Notes: generated from the sequence alone by a model not told the origin. A stretch of 19,959 nt of DNA from Clostridia bacterium (GCA_007133365.1 SLMV01000085.1:1-19959), one strand, 5' to 3'. Numbered from the stretch's first letter, positions 1 to 7,848 are shown. Numbers and translations: made by a program.

Positions 1-925
1 GGTCCACTGTTTGCCGAAGACCGTCTTGCTCGAGTTTTAGCAGGCGGTCATCGACCCATTCGATGAAGATGTCTCGGCGGTGATAGGTTCGGTCTTCCCG
101 CAAAAAGCCCAGTCTGCCTTTTGGATTTAAAAATGCTTCGACATGGGTTTCTTTAAAATCCTCGAGGGTATGGGAACCAAAGATCGAGAGGCGATCGGCC
201 AAGGGATAGGTGCGATCGTTGATTTTGAGATCATCAGGGCCGATGGCCGTTACCTGACCGCGAATCACCGACTGGTCCATTAAACTCTCACCGGCTTTGA
301 GAGAGGGCGAGGTGTTATGAGCTTCCGGCGCTGGGGTGGCGAAGGCCGCGGCGGTGACGCGGGCCATTTGTGCTCGCGTGATCGGAGTTGAAGCAGCGAT
401 TTCGAGGTCGCTCGTAATTGCCAATGCATCGGCTTTTATCAGGGCACCCTCGGGCCAGGGTTCCGGAAAGCGCCCGTGGCCGGTCAGTCGAAGCAGCATG
501 GTAAGGGCTTCAGCATAACTGACGGCGGCATTGGGATCGAAGCGACCGTCTTGGCGTCCTTCGACAATGCCTAACCCGTGAGCCGCATTGACCCAGTGGC
601 GTCCCCAGCGGGGAATCTCATAGGCATCTGGGAAGCGAACCGGTTCATCAATTAGTGATTCGGCAAGCCGGGTATTGCCGGATAGGGCCACCGCGACTTT
701 GGCAAATTCGGTACGGGTCAGTGTATCTTCCGGACCGACTCGAAATCCTCCGTACCCTTGAAAGACATCTAATGTAAAAAGCAAAGCAAAGGCTTCCACG
801 GCCTCATGATCCGGATCGAGGTCAACAAATGGAGAATCGACGACCCCGGGGCTTGCTTGAACCGAAGCGGGCGCAATTAACAAAAGTAAGAAGACGAAAG
901 ATATTGTTGAAACCAGAATTTTCAC
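1..925 (-). CDS. SLH-domain secreted protein, C-terminus cut by window edge
   Basis: Open GTG-started frame running off the left edge, 308 codons visible. An AGGAGGT site at 934-940 sits 8 bases before the start. Residues 1-25 form a signal peptide with a hydrophobic core (FVFLLLLIAPA) and a likely cut after SVQA. Three S-layer-homology (SLH) repeats follow at about residues 33-83, 98-149 and 157-197. The first has the classical LTRTEFAK signature, the second ends DGRFDPNAAVSYAEALTML, and the third is degenerate. Residues 215-308 look like a small beta-rich region (VIRGQVTAIGPDDLKIND) that I cannot name. SLH domains normally bind pyruvylated secondary cell-wall polymer, so this is probably a cell-surface protein. 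It lies 29 bases downstream of the MoaD-like gene in the same direction and may be the last gene of the AOR operon. Confidence 0.88.
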   Translation of the reverse strand, partial: MKILVSTISFVFLLLLIAPASVQASPGVVDSPFVDLDPDHEAVEAFALLFTLDVFQGYGGFRVGPEDTLTRTEFAKVAVALSGNTRLAESLIDEPVRFPDAYEIPRWGRHWVNAAHGLGIVEGRQDGRFDPNAAVSYAEALTMLLRLTGHGRFPEPWPEGALIKADALAITSDLEIAASTPITRAQMARVTAAAFATPAPEAHNTSPSLKAGESLMDQSVIRGQVTAIGPDDLKINDRTYPLADRLSIFGSHTLEDFKETHVEAFLNPKGRLGFLREDRTYHRRDIFIEWVDDRLLKLEQDGLRQTVD

Positions 926-954
926 GATGAACTACCTCCTTTGATGGGATTCAA

Positions 955-1257
955 CTAACCACCGAAAAACCGATGGGCGAGAATGAGCTGATCGTCGTTT
1001 TCGAGTTTCGGGTTAGCGTCTTGGTTCGGATTAATCGACTCATAGTGATGGCCCCGCTGAACCAAAATTCGAAATCCCTTCCGAATTTGAAATTCCGCAG
1101 GACATTTGGGATGCTCTCGGCAGCGCTTTTCAATAATCCCTAGTGCGTGCTCAAGATCGGCTTCGTTGCGATTCAGTCGGAGATCCAGTCGGCTGGCATT
1201 TAGCAAAAATGCCACAAACCCCGCGGCTTGTACCGAAATTCGGATGGTATCGGTCAT
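955..1257 (-). CDS. MoaD/ThiS-like beta-grasp sulfur carrier next to AOR
   Basis: 100 aa. The ATG overlaps the AOR stop in an ATGA arrangement (4 bases), so it is translationally coupled. The C-terminal stretch LENDDQLILAHRFFGG matches the pattern of MoaD/ThiS proteins: an acidic turn, a beta strand and a terminal Gly-Gly. In that family the Gly-Gly is adenylated and thiocarboxylated to deliver sulfur to molybdopterin or thiazole. MoaD-like proteins are known neighbours of tungsten AOR genes, where they are thought to serve pterin cofactor maturation. At 100 aa it is longer than canonical MoaD (about 80 aa). The N-terminal half (strand, then an acidic helix with Cys around residue 46) is poorly conserved. 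The family call rests on the C-terminus and context only; no MoaE or MoeB is visible in the window. Confidence 0.72.
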   Translation of the reverse strand: MTDTIRISVQAAGFVAFLLNASRLDLRLNRNEADLEHALGIIEKRCREHPKCPAEFQIRKGFRILVQRGHHYESINPNQDANPKLENDDQLILAHRFFGG

Positions 1258-3152
1258 GAGAGACCCTCTTCGATGTTCGGGAAATCAGGATCGGACTCGA
1301 TCTCCATGAGGTCGAGTCGACGCAACAAACTCCGGGTCGGCCACCCCTGCTCACGCGTCCAGCCGCGTGTTTGATAGTATTCGTCTAGCATGATGTCCTG
1401 TTCAAACACCAACCCGGCGGAGGGTCCGCATTCCTTCGGTAAAGGTTCGTTTAGGAATCGGGAGGGGAGTCGATCATCTTTTCGGGAAATGCCCTCGCGC
1501 ATACAAAAAGCGCGTTCAACATTGATGATGCGCTCGCCCGCTATTTGTAGATCCGACGCGGTCAATGTCCAGCCCGTCGTGGCATTGAGTAGGGCAGCGG
1601 CGGTTTCAAAGGGCACGCCTTCCATGCAAACTGCCGTGTTCTTACAGATATTTAGACTATCGATGACGGCACACCAGTCTTCGAAGTATTTTACCAATTT
1701 TCCTTTGCCTTCATAATTGCCGGGATGGGCCACTTTGGGAGTGCCGAATCGACGTTGGCCTTCGGCTTCATCGCCGCTCAGTTCAAAAAACGGTTCGGCT
1801 CGCAAATGATCACCGCCGCGACTTGCCACACAATGTCCCAACCCATACCCCTTAAGTCCGCGTGGTTCCCCTTGAATGATTTCCAATCCTTTGACATGCA
1901 TGGCATACGGTTCGGCATGGGGACCGATTCGAGCGGCGGCTTTCGCGGCGCCATCAGCCAGCAGGTCGCCAATTCCTTGCCGATATGCCATTAGGTCGAG
2001 GAGGGTCAGAATGGTATCCGGATTTCCCCAGGAGAGATCCACGCCGGCATCTTCGCTGGTGAAAAGACCTCGCTGATTGAGTTCCATTAGCATGGCGATC
2101 GCTTCGGCGGCCGCTAATGCGTCCATCCCGTAACGATTACAACGGTCGATGGCGACCATTGCGACATCGAGGTCATCATTATCCACACGGGCCGTAAATG
2201 CCCCGAGGGGTTCGAATTCGGGCCCTTCGCCGTAGAGTCCTTTGTGCGGCCCATCATGGATCATGAACCATCGGCTGCAAGGCGCCGTACAGGCAAAACA
2301 GGATTTATTCTTGATATTGTACTCGGCGGCCAAACGTTCACCGCTGACCTTATCGGCTGCCGGAAAATGACCCGTTTGAAAATGCCGCGTGACTAAGGCG
2401 CCGAGTGCATTCAATGAGGTCAAAAGCCGCGGGGTGCCGAGAAGTTTCCGTGAAGCAAATTCTGGGTGCTGCTGCAGATGCTTTTCGATTTTTTGGATTA
2501 GTGTGAGAAATGCCTTAGGATCTGAGACCCGTACCGGTTGATGACCGCGTATTGCCACGGCTTTGACGTTCTTTGAGGCGAGGACCGTTCCCATCCCAGT
2601 ACGTGCCGCAGTGCGAACCAGATTGGTAAAGATTCCGGCAAAACGGACTCCGTTTTCAGCAGCGGGGCCCACGCAAGCGATTTGAACGTCAGGATCGGCC
2701 AGTTCTTCGCGAATCAAACGATGGGTATTCCAAACGTCTTGACCTTGAAGGTGTTTGGCCGGACGCAATTGAACCTGATCGTCCTCGATATAAATAAAAA
2801 CGGGTTCAGGGGATCGGCCTTCGAGGACAATTTGGTCCCAACCGGCAAAGCGCATTTCGGCGCCCCAAAATCCGCCCGCATTAGAGTCGCCCACCAGACC
2901 GGTCTGAGGTGAACGGGCCGAGACATTAAAACGCGTTCCCGGATACAAGGTGCCATCCAATCGCCCGGTTCCGAAAATTAGTTTATTGTCGGGACCTAAC
3001 GGATCCGTTTGGGCGGGTATTTCGTGATATAGGCGATACATGTTTAACCCCCTCGATCCCAGATACGTTTGCATGAGGTGCTCCGGGATCGTCTCCGATC
3101 GATGAGCGGCATGGGATAGGTCTATTCGTAACAATCGTCCTGTCACTGGCAT
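1254..3152 (-). CDS. aor: Tungsten-type aldehyde:ferredoxin oxidoreductase (AOR)
   Basis: 632 aa, full length for the AOR family (about 600-630). It catalyses two-electron oxidation of aldehydes to carboxylic acids (reversible in some members) in the cytoplasm, using a bis-pterin W or Mo centre and one [4Fe-4S] cluster. Cluster ligands are visible as C285-x2-C288-x3-C292 plus C503 in DSLNICKN, matching the C288/C291/C295/C494 pattern of the Pyrococcus enzyme. The N-terminal pterin-binding part carries YPGTRFNVSARSPQTG (70-85) and AGGFWGAEMRFAGWD (92-106). A conserved EPRGLKGYG (429-437) and SRGGDHL with His449 near the active site follow. The ATG overlaps the ferredoxin-subunit stop by one base (TGATG). 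Substrate range cannot be read from sequence, and W versus Mo use is inferred from the family. Confidence 0.95.
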   Translation of the reverse strand: MPVTGRLLRIDLSHAAHRSETIPEHLMQTYLGSRGLNMYRLYHEIPAQTDPLGPDNKLIFGTGRLDGTLYPGTRFNVSARSPQTGLVGDSNAGGFWGAEMRFAGWDQIVLEGRSPEPVFIYIEDDQVQLRPAKHLQGQDVWNTHRLIREELADPDVQIACVGPAAENGVRFAGIFTNLVRTAARTGMGTVLASKNVKAVAIRGHQPVRVSDPKAFLTLIQKIEKHLQQHPEFASRKLLGTPRLLTSLNALGALVTRHFQTGHFPAADKVSGERLAAEYNIKNKSCFACTAPCSRWFMIHDGPHKGLYGEGPEFEPLGAFTARVDNDDLDVAMVAIDRCNRYGMDALAAAEAIAMLMELNQRGLFTSEDAGVDLSWGNPDTILTLLDLMAYRQGIGDLLADGAAKAAARIGPHAEPYAMHVKGLEIIQGEPRGLKGYGLGHCVASRGGDHLRAEPFFELSGDEAEGQRRFGTPKVAHPGNYEGKGKLVKYFEDWCAVIDSLNICKNTAVCMEGVPFETAAALLNATTGWTLTASDLQIAGERIINVERAFCMREGISRKDDRLPSRFLNEPLPKECGPSAGLVFEQDIMLDEYYQTRGWTREQGWPTRSLLRRLDLMEIESDPDFPNIEEGLS

Positions 3153-3658
3153 CAGGTATCCGCTCCCTCGGGTTGGGTCCGTGAGGGAGTTGTGCCGGAC
3201 GGCGTCGGGTCGAGGCCCAGAAAACGCAGACGAGCGAGGAATTGATTAATGGATTCATACCGTATTGCCCCGGTGGGACAGCGAAGGACGCACTCGGGAG
3301 CCCCGTGACAAAGATTGCAGATCAGAGGGTGGCCCGAGTCCGGTACATAGGTGATCGCAAGGTGAGGGCATCGAACCCCGCAGCGTTTGCATCCGATGCA
3401 AAGGTCGGAATCGACGTCTAAATGTCCGGTTTGTGGGTTTCGGATGATAGCGTTTTCGGGACAAGCCCGTTGACATGCGGGATGTGCGCATTGCTGGCAC
3501 ACCATCGGCACATCCAAGCCTCTCAACTCATCTTTGGCAATCCGGATGCGGGCCCATTCGGTGCTAAACACTTCAAAATGAGCAAAGGAACATGTCATTT
3601 CACAGGCTCGGCACCCACAGCAGATTGATGAATCCACCGTGATTTGTTTGATTAGCAT
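3152..3658 (-). CDS. Four-cluster ferredoxin-like electron-transfer subunit of AOR
   Basis: 168 aa. Four cysteine groups are visible: C13-x2-C16-x2-C19-x3-C23; C54-x2-C57-x4-C62-x3-C66-P; C87-x2-C90-x2-C93-x3-C97-P; and C114-x2-C117-x5-C123-x3-C127-P. This is the HycB/DmsB-type arrangement for four [4Fe-4S] clusters. Such small subunits carry electrons between a pterin oxidoreductase and ferredoxin or another carrier; in multisubunit AORs the equivalent is the AorA-type subunit. The last 35 residues are Thr/Pro-rich and outside the fold. The ATG overlaps the upstream lyase stop by one base (TAATG) and its own stop overlaps the AOR start (TGATG), which strongly suggests stoichiometric partnership with the AOR. 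No FAD/NADH subunit is seen, so the final electron acceptor is unknown. Confidence 0.92.
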   Translation of the reverse strand: MLIKQITVDSSICCGCRACEMTCSFAHFEVFSTEWARIRIAKDELRGLDVPMVCQQCAHPACQRACPENAIIRNPQTGHLDVDSDLCIGCKRCGVRCPHLAITYVPDSGHPLICNLCHGAPECVLRCPTGAIRYESINQFLARLRFLGLDPTPSGTTPSRTQPEGADT

Positions 3659-4878
3659 TATTTTCGCAACCTTCCAATTCTGGATCCGAAGGAGTCGCGT
3701 TTTTCAGCGGCGGATTTAAGTCGTCGGACGGCCTCGTCGATAATGGAACGCGACGTCGCCAAGTTAAAGCGCTGAAATCCTTCGCCACCTGGACCGAAAA
3801 CGTAGCCATAATCGGTGGCGATCCTGGCGTCGTGTAACATAAAATCCTTCAATTGACGGTCGTCTAGTTGAAGTTGGCGCATATCAACCCAGGCCAGATA
3901 GGTCCCTTCCGGAGGAATTAATTGGAGGTTAGGGCATTCCTCAATCCCCTTGGCGAACTCGGCAATGTTTCGCTTTAGGTGGTCCAGGAGTTGATTCAAA
4001 TAATGCGCTCCCTCTGACAATGCGGCTTCCATTGCCGTGAGGCCCAAGACATTGACTCCGCCTTGAACTTTGGCGGCCTGAATAAATCGTTGGCGCCAAC
4101 TCGCATTTGGGATGATGACAAACGAAGCATTTAGCCCCGGGGTGTTAAACGTCTTACTGGTCGACATTAAGGTAATGGTTTTCGCTTCAATTTCCGGTGC
4201 CAGCTGCGCCAAAACCTGATGGCGCCTTTGCCCCACCATTAAATCACAATGAATTTCATCGGAGATCAAGGCACAATCGTGATCAAGGCAAATTTCTGCC
4301 AGTGAGGCAAGTTCCTTGGAGGTCCATACTCGGCCGACCGGGTTATGGGGACTGCATAAGATGAGGGCACGGATCCGAGGATCGCGGGCGGGAAACTGAA
4401 AAGAAGGTTCGAACAACGTTCTTAACTGATCAAAGTCCATTTCATAATGGGTCTCTTTTCGCTTCAAGGGATTGTCCAGTCGCCGACAGCCCTTACTCGC
4501 GATGGCGCCGAAAAAGGGGTAATAGACCGGTGGTTGAACGATCACCTCATCGCCCGGAATCGTCAATATTCCCAATGCTGCTTGAATGGCATTGATCACA
4601 CCGGGAGAAAATACAATCCATTCCTTTTCGACCTTCCAGTCATATTGGCTAGCCATCTTTTCAATGATCGCTTGATAGAGGGACTCCGGGGGAAAGTGAT
4701 ATCCGAAAAACCCGGTTTGCACCCGTTCCCTTAACGCATCGATGACTGGCTGTGGTGATGGATAATCCATGTCCGCAACCCACATTGGTAAAACGTTTTC
4801 GGCAAAGAGCGTTTCGGCTTTATCCCATTTGGTGCTATTGCTGTTCCTTCGATCAAACGTTTGATCAAATAGATTCAT
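3658..4878 (-). CDS. patB: PatB/MalY-type PLP C-S lyase (aminotransferase fold type I)
   Basis: 406 aa, close to Bacillus PatB (about 387). Motifs of the MalY/PatB branch are plain: LPMWVADMDYPSP (30-42), FSPGVINAIQAA (90-101), QPPVYYPFF (115-123), CSPHNPVGR with Asn179, SDEIHCDL with Asp207, STSKTFNTPGLNASF with the PLP-binding Lys242, and FGPGGEGFQRFN near the C-terminus. The family performs PLP-dependent beta-elimination of cystathionine or cysteine conjugates to pyruvate, ammonia and a thiol; some members show aminotransferase activity. It is the first full-length gene of the AOR operon. An AGGGGGG ribosome site overlaps the stop of a tiny upstream ORF, 9 bases before the ATG. Its role with AOR is open: sulfur release for cofactor building, or amino acid catabolism. 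Confidence 0.9.
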   Translation of the reverse strand: MNLFDQTFDRRNSNSTKWDKAETLFAENVLPMWVADMDYPSPQPVIDALRERVQTGFFGYHFPPESLYQAIIEKMASQYDWKVEKEWIVFSPGVINAIQAALGILTIPGDEVIVQPPVYYPFFGAIASKGCRRLDNPLKRKETHYEMDFDQLRTLFEPSFQFPARDPRIRALILCSPHNPVGRVWTSKELASLAEICLDHDCALISDEIHCDLMVGQRRHQVLAQLAPEIEAKTITLMSTSKTFNTPGLNASFVIIPNASWRQRFIQAAKVQGGVNVLGLTAMEAALSEGAHYLNQLLDHLKRNIAEFAKGIEECPNLQLIPPEGTYLAWVDMRQLQLDDRQLKDFMLHDARIATDYGYVFGPGGEGFQRFNLATSRSIIDEAVRRLKSAAEKRDSFGSRIGRLRK

Positions 4879-4892
4879 TAATTTGCGCCCCC

Positions 4893-4919
4893 CTACTCGA
4901 AATAACTACGCCAATACAT
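4893..4919 (-). CDS. Candidate 8-aa aromatic-rich leader peptide ORF (MYWRSYFE)
   Basis: A perfect AGGAGG at 4928-4933 is followed after 8 bases by ATG and eight codons, MYWRSYFE, then TAG. The TAG runs straight into the AGGGGGG ribosome site of the PatB-like gene, 14 bases before that gene's ATG. Half of the residues are aromatic (Tyr, Trp, Tyr, Phe). The layout of strong SD, very short ORF and overlapping downstream SD is what a leader peptide for translational coupling or attenuation would look like. A second in-frame ATG two codons earlier is too close to the SD to be the preferred start. Not in any family I recognise; the good ribosome site could also simply be a chance event. Confidence 0.4.
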   Translation of the reverse strand: MYWRSYFE

Positions 4920-4975
4920 GCTCATTTCCTCCTAGCGGCAGGTACGAAAAACCTCTAAGATGAAGAGTAAGAAGG

Positions 4976-4994
4976 TGGGGGTGAGGTTACCCCA
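4976..4994. repeat. Short inverted repeat between divergent operons
   Basis: GGGGT (4978-4982), six-base loop, ACCCC (4989-4993), lying between the AOR operon and the divergent membrane protein gene. It is a candidate operator or small hairpin, but the five-base arms are short enough to arise by chance. I found no convincing -35/-10 pair around it for either direction. Confidence 0.3.
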
Positions 4995-5027
4995 TCGTCA
5001 TGAGCCTTGGTTTGGAGGGTGATAGGG

Positions 5028-5537
5028 GTGCAAAATTCGTGGTTGGCGATCTTACTTGTCGTGGTCATACTCTTGGTGTTGCTCCCGATTTTTGGGGGGC
5101 TCCTTTTGCTCGTGATCGGTTTGCCGATCCGTATGGCGCTGGAAACGGGGGTGGCAATCCCCGAGATTTTTTCGGAGATCGGGCGCATGTTTCATGGTTT
5201 GCTCCAAGGTTTGCCTCGCTTTGGGGTTTGGCCGTTCTTCCCGGTGGGCCAAATGCTTTTCCGGTTGGTCCTCTATGGGTTAATCATCCTTTTGGTATTA
5301 CAGATAATCCGTAATCGAAAAGAAAGAGAAACGGCAACTTCAGTCGAGCCGGAACAACCGGTTGGAGACACCGTACAAAGCCCGATTGAAACCGAAGAAG
5401 GGAAGATCGAAGGGAAGACCGAAATAAAGGATGCAGCGACGGAGGCGGATCCGGAAATCAAGGCCCTTCGGTCGGAGGTCGAACGGTTGCAAAAACGATT
5501 GGCCGATTTGGAGAAAGACCAAAGCACAAAAGAATAG
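5028..5537 (+). CDS. Small membrane protein with charged coiled-coil C-tail
   Basis: 169 aa from GTG at 5028, chosen because GGAGG at 5014-5018 lies 9 bases upstream; a TTG at 5007 in frame has no such site. Not a family I recognise. Residues 4-33 are strongly hydrophobic (WLAILLVVVILLVLLPIFGG), a Phe/Gly/Pro-rich stretch with amphipathic character follows, and a second membrane helix lies near residues 78-97 (MLFRLVLYGLIILLVLQII). The rest is hydrophilic and rich in Glu/Lys/Thr and ends in heptad-like LRSEVERLQKRLADLEKD, predicted to form a short coiled coil in the cytoplasm. It is divergent from the AOR operon and upstream of the MFS gene, with 214 bases between. Confidence 0.75.
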   Translation: MQNSWLAILLVVVILLVLLPIFGGLLLLVIGLPIRMALETGVAIPEIFSEIGRMFHGLLQGLPRFGVWPFFPVGQMLFRLVLYGLIILLVLQIIRNRKERETATSVEPEQPVGDTVQSPIETEEGKIEGKTEIKDAATEADPEIKALRSEVERLQKRLADLEKDQSTKE

Positions 5538-5572
5538 CGCGATCGATATCCCCCTTTGAGGTGAAGGCGTTG

Positions 5573-5650
5573 ATGGATATCCACGCTTGTTTAGCTGGGC
5601 GGATGAAGGCCGATTATCCTCCGGTTTCGGTAAATGGGACCACGATTTGA
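5573..5650 (+). CDS. Possible 25-aa small ORF with good ribosome site
   Basis: ATG at 5573 with GAGGTG (5559-5564) 8 bases upstream; the product begins MDIHACLAGRM and ends in VSVNGTTI before TGA at 5648. It lies in the 214-base gap between the coiled-coil membrane protein and the MFS exporter. The frame continues open after the TGA for about 34 more codons, so it could also be a decayed fragment. No homology that I recognise; low confidence. Confidence 0.22.
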   Translation: MDIHACLAGRMKADYPPVSVNGTTI

Positions 5651-5751
5651 ATTTCGATTGTTAAAAGTCCGATCGTATCGCTTCCCGAAAAGAGCCAAGC
5701 ATTGGGACGTTGGATACGTTACAAGAAGAGACGGCAGAGAGGGCGACAGAT

Positions 5752-6975
5752 TTGAATCGACCGATCGGCTTAAACCAGCTGACACCCCAACAGCGACAAG
5801 GTCTCTATGCTCTTATCGCTTCAATGTTCAGTATCAATCTCGGTGTCAGCATGATCATTCCGCTGTTGCCCGTTTATGCTGAGAGTTTGGGGGCTAGCGG
5901 TTTCTTGATTGGGACCATATTTGCTGCCAGCCCGTTTGTGCGCGGAATCATGATGGCGACGTTTGGGTCGATTGCGGATCGAAAAGAAAAGAAACAGATT
6001 TTGCTCTTGGGGTTGTCGGGAAACATTGTTGCGTCCATTGGTTTTGTGTTTGTGTTGGATGCGGTCCAGCTTTTGGTGCTTCGTATCCTGCAAGGCATCT
6101 TCTCGGCGATGGTGATTCCCGTTGCCCGAGCGTATGCAGGTGAACTTGCACCCAAAAAGCAACAAGGGGAAGTGATGGGGCTGGCGACGGCGGGCTTTTT
6201 CGCCGGCTTTGCCGCCGGACCTCTGGTTGGCGGGATCCTGGCAGACGCCTTTGGAATTGTGGCTCCCTTCATTGCGATGGGAGGATTGGCCGGGTTAGCT
6301 TTGATGATGGTATATCGTGCGGTGCCGCGACAACCACCTCGAACCCGGGAAACCGTTGGCGCGCCCTCCGAGTGGGCTCAAATTGTTGCAATATTTCGTA
6401 ATGATATCATCAAAGGACTCTTCTTGATGCGGGGATCGGTGGCCATGGGTCGCGGTATCTTCAGTGCCCTACTTCCATTATTTGCACAATTCGTCCTAGG
6501 GCTTACCAGCACCCACGTCGGTTTTGTGATCACCCTTCGCGCCCTCCTTTCGTCCGTCTTACAGCCCCGTTTTGGGCAATTGGCAGATCATTACAATCGG
6601 AAATGGTTGGCCGTTGCCGGATTTGCTCTCGCACCCTTTGCCTTCTTCTTGCTCCCTTGGGCTTCGAATCTGAGTCATCTCATTATTCTTTCGGCTGTCT
6701 TAGGTGTGAGCACGGGGATGGCGGTTCCATCCTTGACTTCGATGACGGTGGATCGGGGCCGCGTTTATGGAATGGGGCGCCTCATGGGACTTGAAGGAAT
6801 GTTTCAAAGTTTTGCGCTTGCCCTCGGTTCTATTGTTGGAGGCTCCGCCCTCGACATCGTGGGCTATCAGAACGCCTATCTCGGTGCCGCCTTTATAAGT
6901 GCGGTGGGTCTTCTCATTGCCCTTTGGTACCTTCGGTCCTATTCGGACACCTACATCCCGTATGAAACACCGTAG
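5752..6975 (+). CDS. MFS efflux transporter (DHA1-like)
   Basis: 407 aa from TTG at 5752, preferred because GAGAGGG at 5737-5743 is 8 bases upstream. An in-frame TTG at 5710 would add 14 polar residues with a weaker site. Twelve hydrophobic segments are expected. Motif A after helix 2 reads GSIADRKEKKQIL and a motif C-like stretch of helix 5 reads GFFAGFAAGPLVGGILAD; the latter is typical of drug/H+ antiporters. A second, looser copy of motif A appears in the C-half (GQLADHYNRK). The family exports drugs, sugars or metabolites by proton antiport in the cytoplasmic membrane; the substrate cannot be read. It ends 33 bases before the convergent CPBP protease gene, with no visible terminator between. 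Confidence 0.9.
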   Translation: MNRPIGLNQLTPQQRQGLYALIASMFSINLGVSMIIPLLPVYAESLGASGFLIGTIFAASPFVRGIMMATFGSIADRKEKKQILLLGLSGNIVASIGFVFVLDAVQLLVLRILQGIFSAMVIPVARAYAGELAPKKQQGEVMGLATAGFFAGFAAGPLVGGILADAFGIVAPFIAMGGLAGLALMMVYRAVPRQPPRTRETVGAPSEWAQIVAIFRNDIIKGLFLMRGSVAMGRGIFSALLPLFAQFVLGLTSTHVGFVITLRALLSSVLQPRFGQLADHYNRKWLAVAGFALAPFAFFLLPWASNLSHLIILSAVLGVSTGMAVPSLTSMTVDRGRVYGMGRLMGLEGMFQSFALALGSIVGGSALDIVGYQNAYLGAAFISAVGLLIALWYLRSYSDTYIPYETP

Positions 6976-7008
6976 AACCCCATTTGTCTTTCATTCCCCT
7001 ATAGAGGA

Positions 7009-7848
7009 TTAATCGCAAGCTTCCTTTAACAGGTCCGACTCGGATTGTGGTGAGGACCATCGGTAAAGGCCAAGGCTGATTGCCGCCATGAGTGGGATGC
7101 CGATCAAACCGATGGGGTTGGCCAAAAGGATCCCCGCTTCCGGGACAAAGAGTCCGCCGAGGTGAATCGTGGTGTTGAACACCCCATGGGCAAAGCCTGA
7201 GACAATCACGCTTTTCGACTTAAGACGGAGCCAGATGAGGATGGCGCTCATAAAGATGGCGGCAGGAGCGAACAACATGAGTCCGACGAGGGGCATGCCG
7301 GGGAAATTATGCCCCATTAGAATGAGCGGAAGATGCCACAGTGTCCAGATAAGCCCATTGATCACGATCGCAAACGACAATCCCTTTGAAAGCATATGGT
7401 TTAGCAAATATCCCCGCCAACCGATCTCTTCGCCAATGCCGGTGGGTGCGTTTAAAAGCGGACCGACAACGAAGAGGAAGGTGAGAATTTGTGGGAGGGT
7501 TGCACTGCTTGATCCTAGGTTGAAGCGCTCAATGAACGCGGTGATTTCCACCCATCGCCCGAGATTTAGCACTAGGTGCAAAAGCGTATGCATACCATGG
7601 ATACCCACCATGAGAAAATAGGCCATCACATAATAGCGAAAGGCTCCCCACCTGATGCCATAGCGGGAGAAGGATTCATGTCTAAGCGAAATGAAGAAGA
7701 AGGCGACAATGCCGGGAATCAACATTTGAAGCGGTAGCAGGACCCTTGCCCACGGTGAGGCCAGACCGCCAAGGCGGTATAGAGCAAAATTGAGGGAAAA
7801 AGTAAACAGGAACACGGCCAGAAGATAAGGGAGGATCTTCGACTTCAT
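7009..7848 (-). CDS. CPBP-family intramembrane protease (CAAX protease/Abi-like)
   Basis: 279 aa from ATG at 7848, chosen because AGGGGG at 7856-7861 is 7 bases upstream and the protein then starts with a membrane helix (MKSKILPYLLAVFLF). A longer in-frame start at 8022 would add 58 residues of low-complexity, non-membrane sequence and is rejected. The three CPBP motifs are present: EE-x3-R at 140-145 (GEEIGWRGYLLN), W-H at 171-172 (TLWHLPLIL) and H221-x3-N225 (GFAHGVFN). The family comprises glutamate-type intramembrane proteases such as Rce1; bacterial members process peptides, act in bacteriocin immunity or have unknown roles. About eight membrane helices. The long leader upstream can form alternative RNA stems (separate entry). 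Confidence 0.88.
   Translation of the reverse strand: MKSKILPYLLAVFLFTFSLNFALYRLGGLASPWARVLLPLQMLIPGIVAFFFISLRHESFSRYGIRWGAFRYYVMAYFLMVGIHGMHTLLHLVLNLGRWVEITAFIERFNLGSSSATLPQILTFLFVVGPLLNAPTGIGEEIGWRGYLLNHMLSKGLSFAIVINGLIWTLWHLPLILMGHNFPGMPLVGLMLFAPAAIFMSAILIWLRLKSKSVIVSGFAHGVFNTTIHLGGLFVPEAGILLANPIGLIGIPLMAAISLGLYRWSSPQSESDLLKEACD

Noticed and set aside
5000..5314. 104-codon ORF overlapping the coiled-coil membrane protein
   Set aside because: Other frame has the SD, membrane helices and coiled coil; this one has no such features.
5567..5590. GCGT...ACGC stem after the coiled-coil gene as terminator
   Set aside because: Short, bulged stem and no proper T-run.
5821..6272. Antisense open frames over the MFS gene
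   Set aside because: Shadows of a clear 12-helix transporter, with no own SD or motif.
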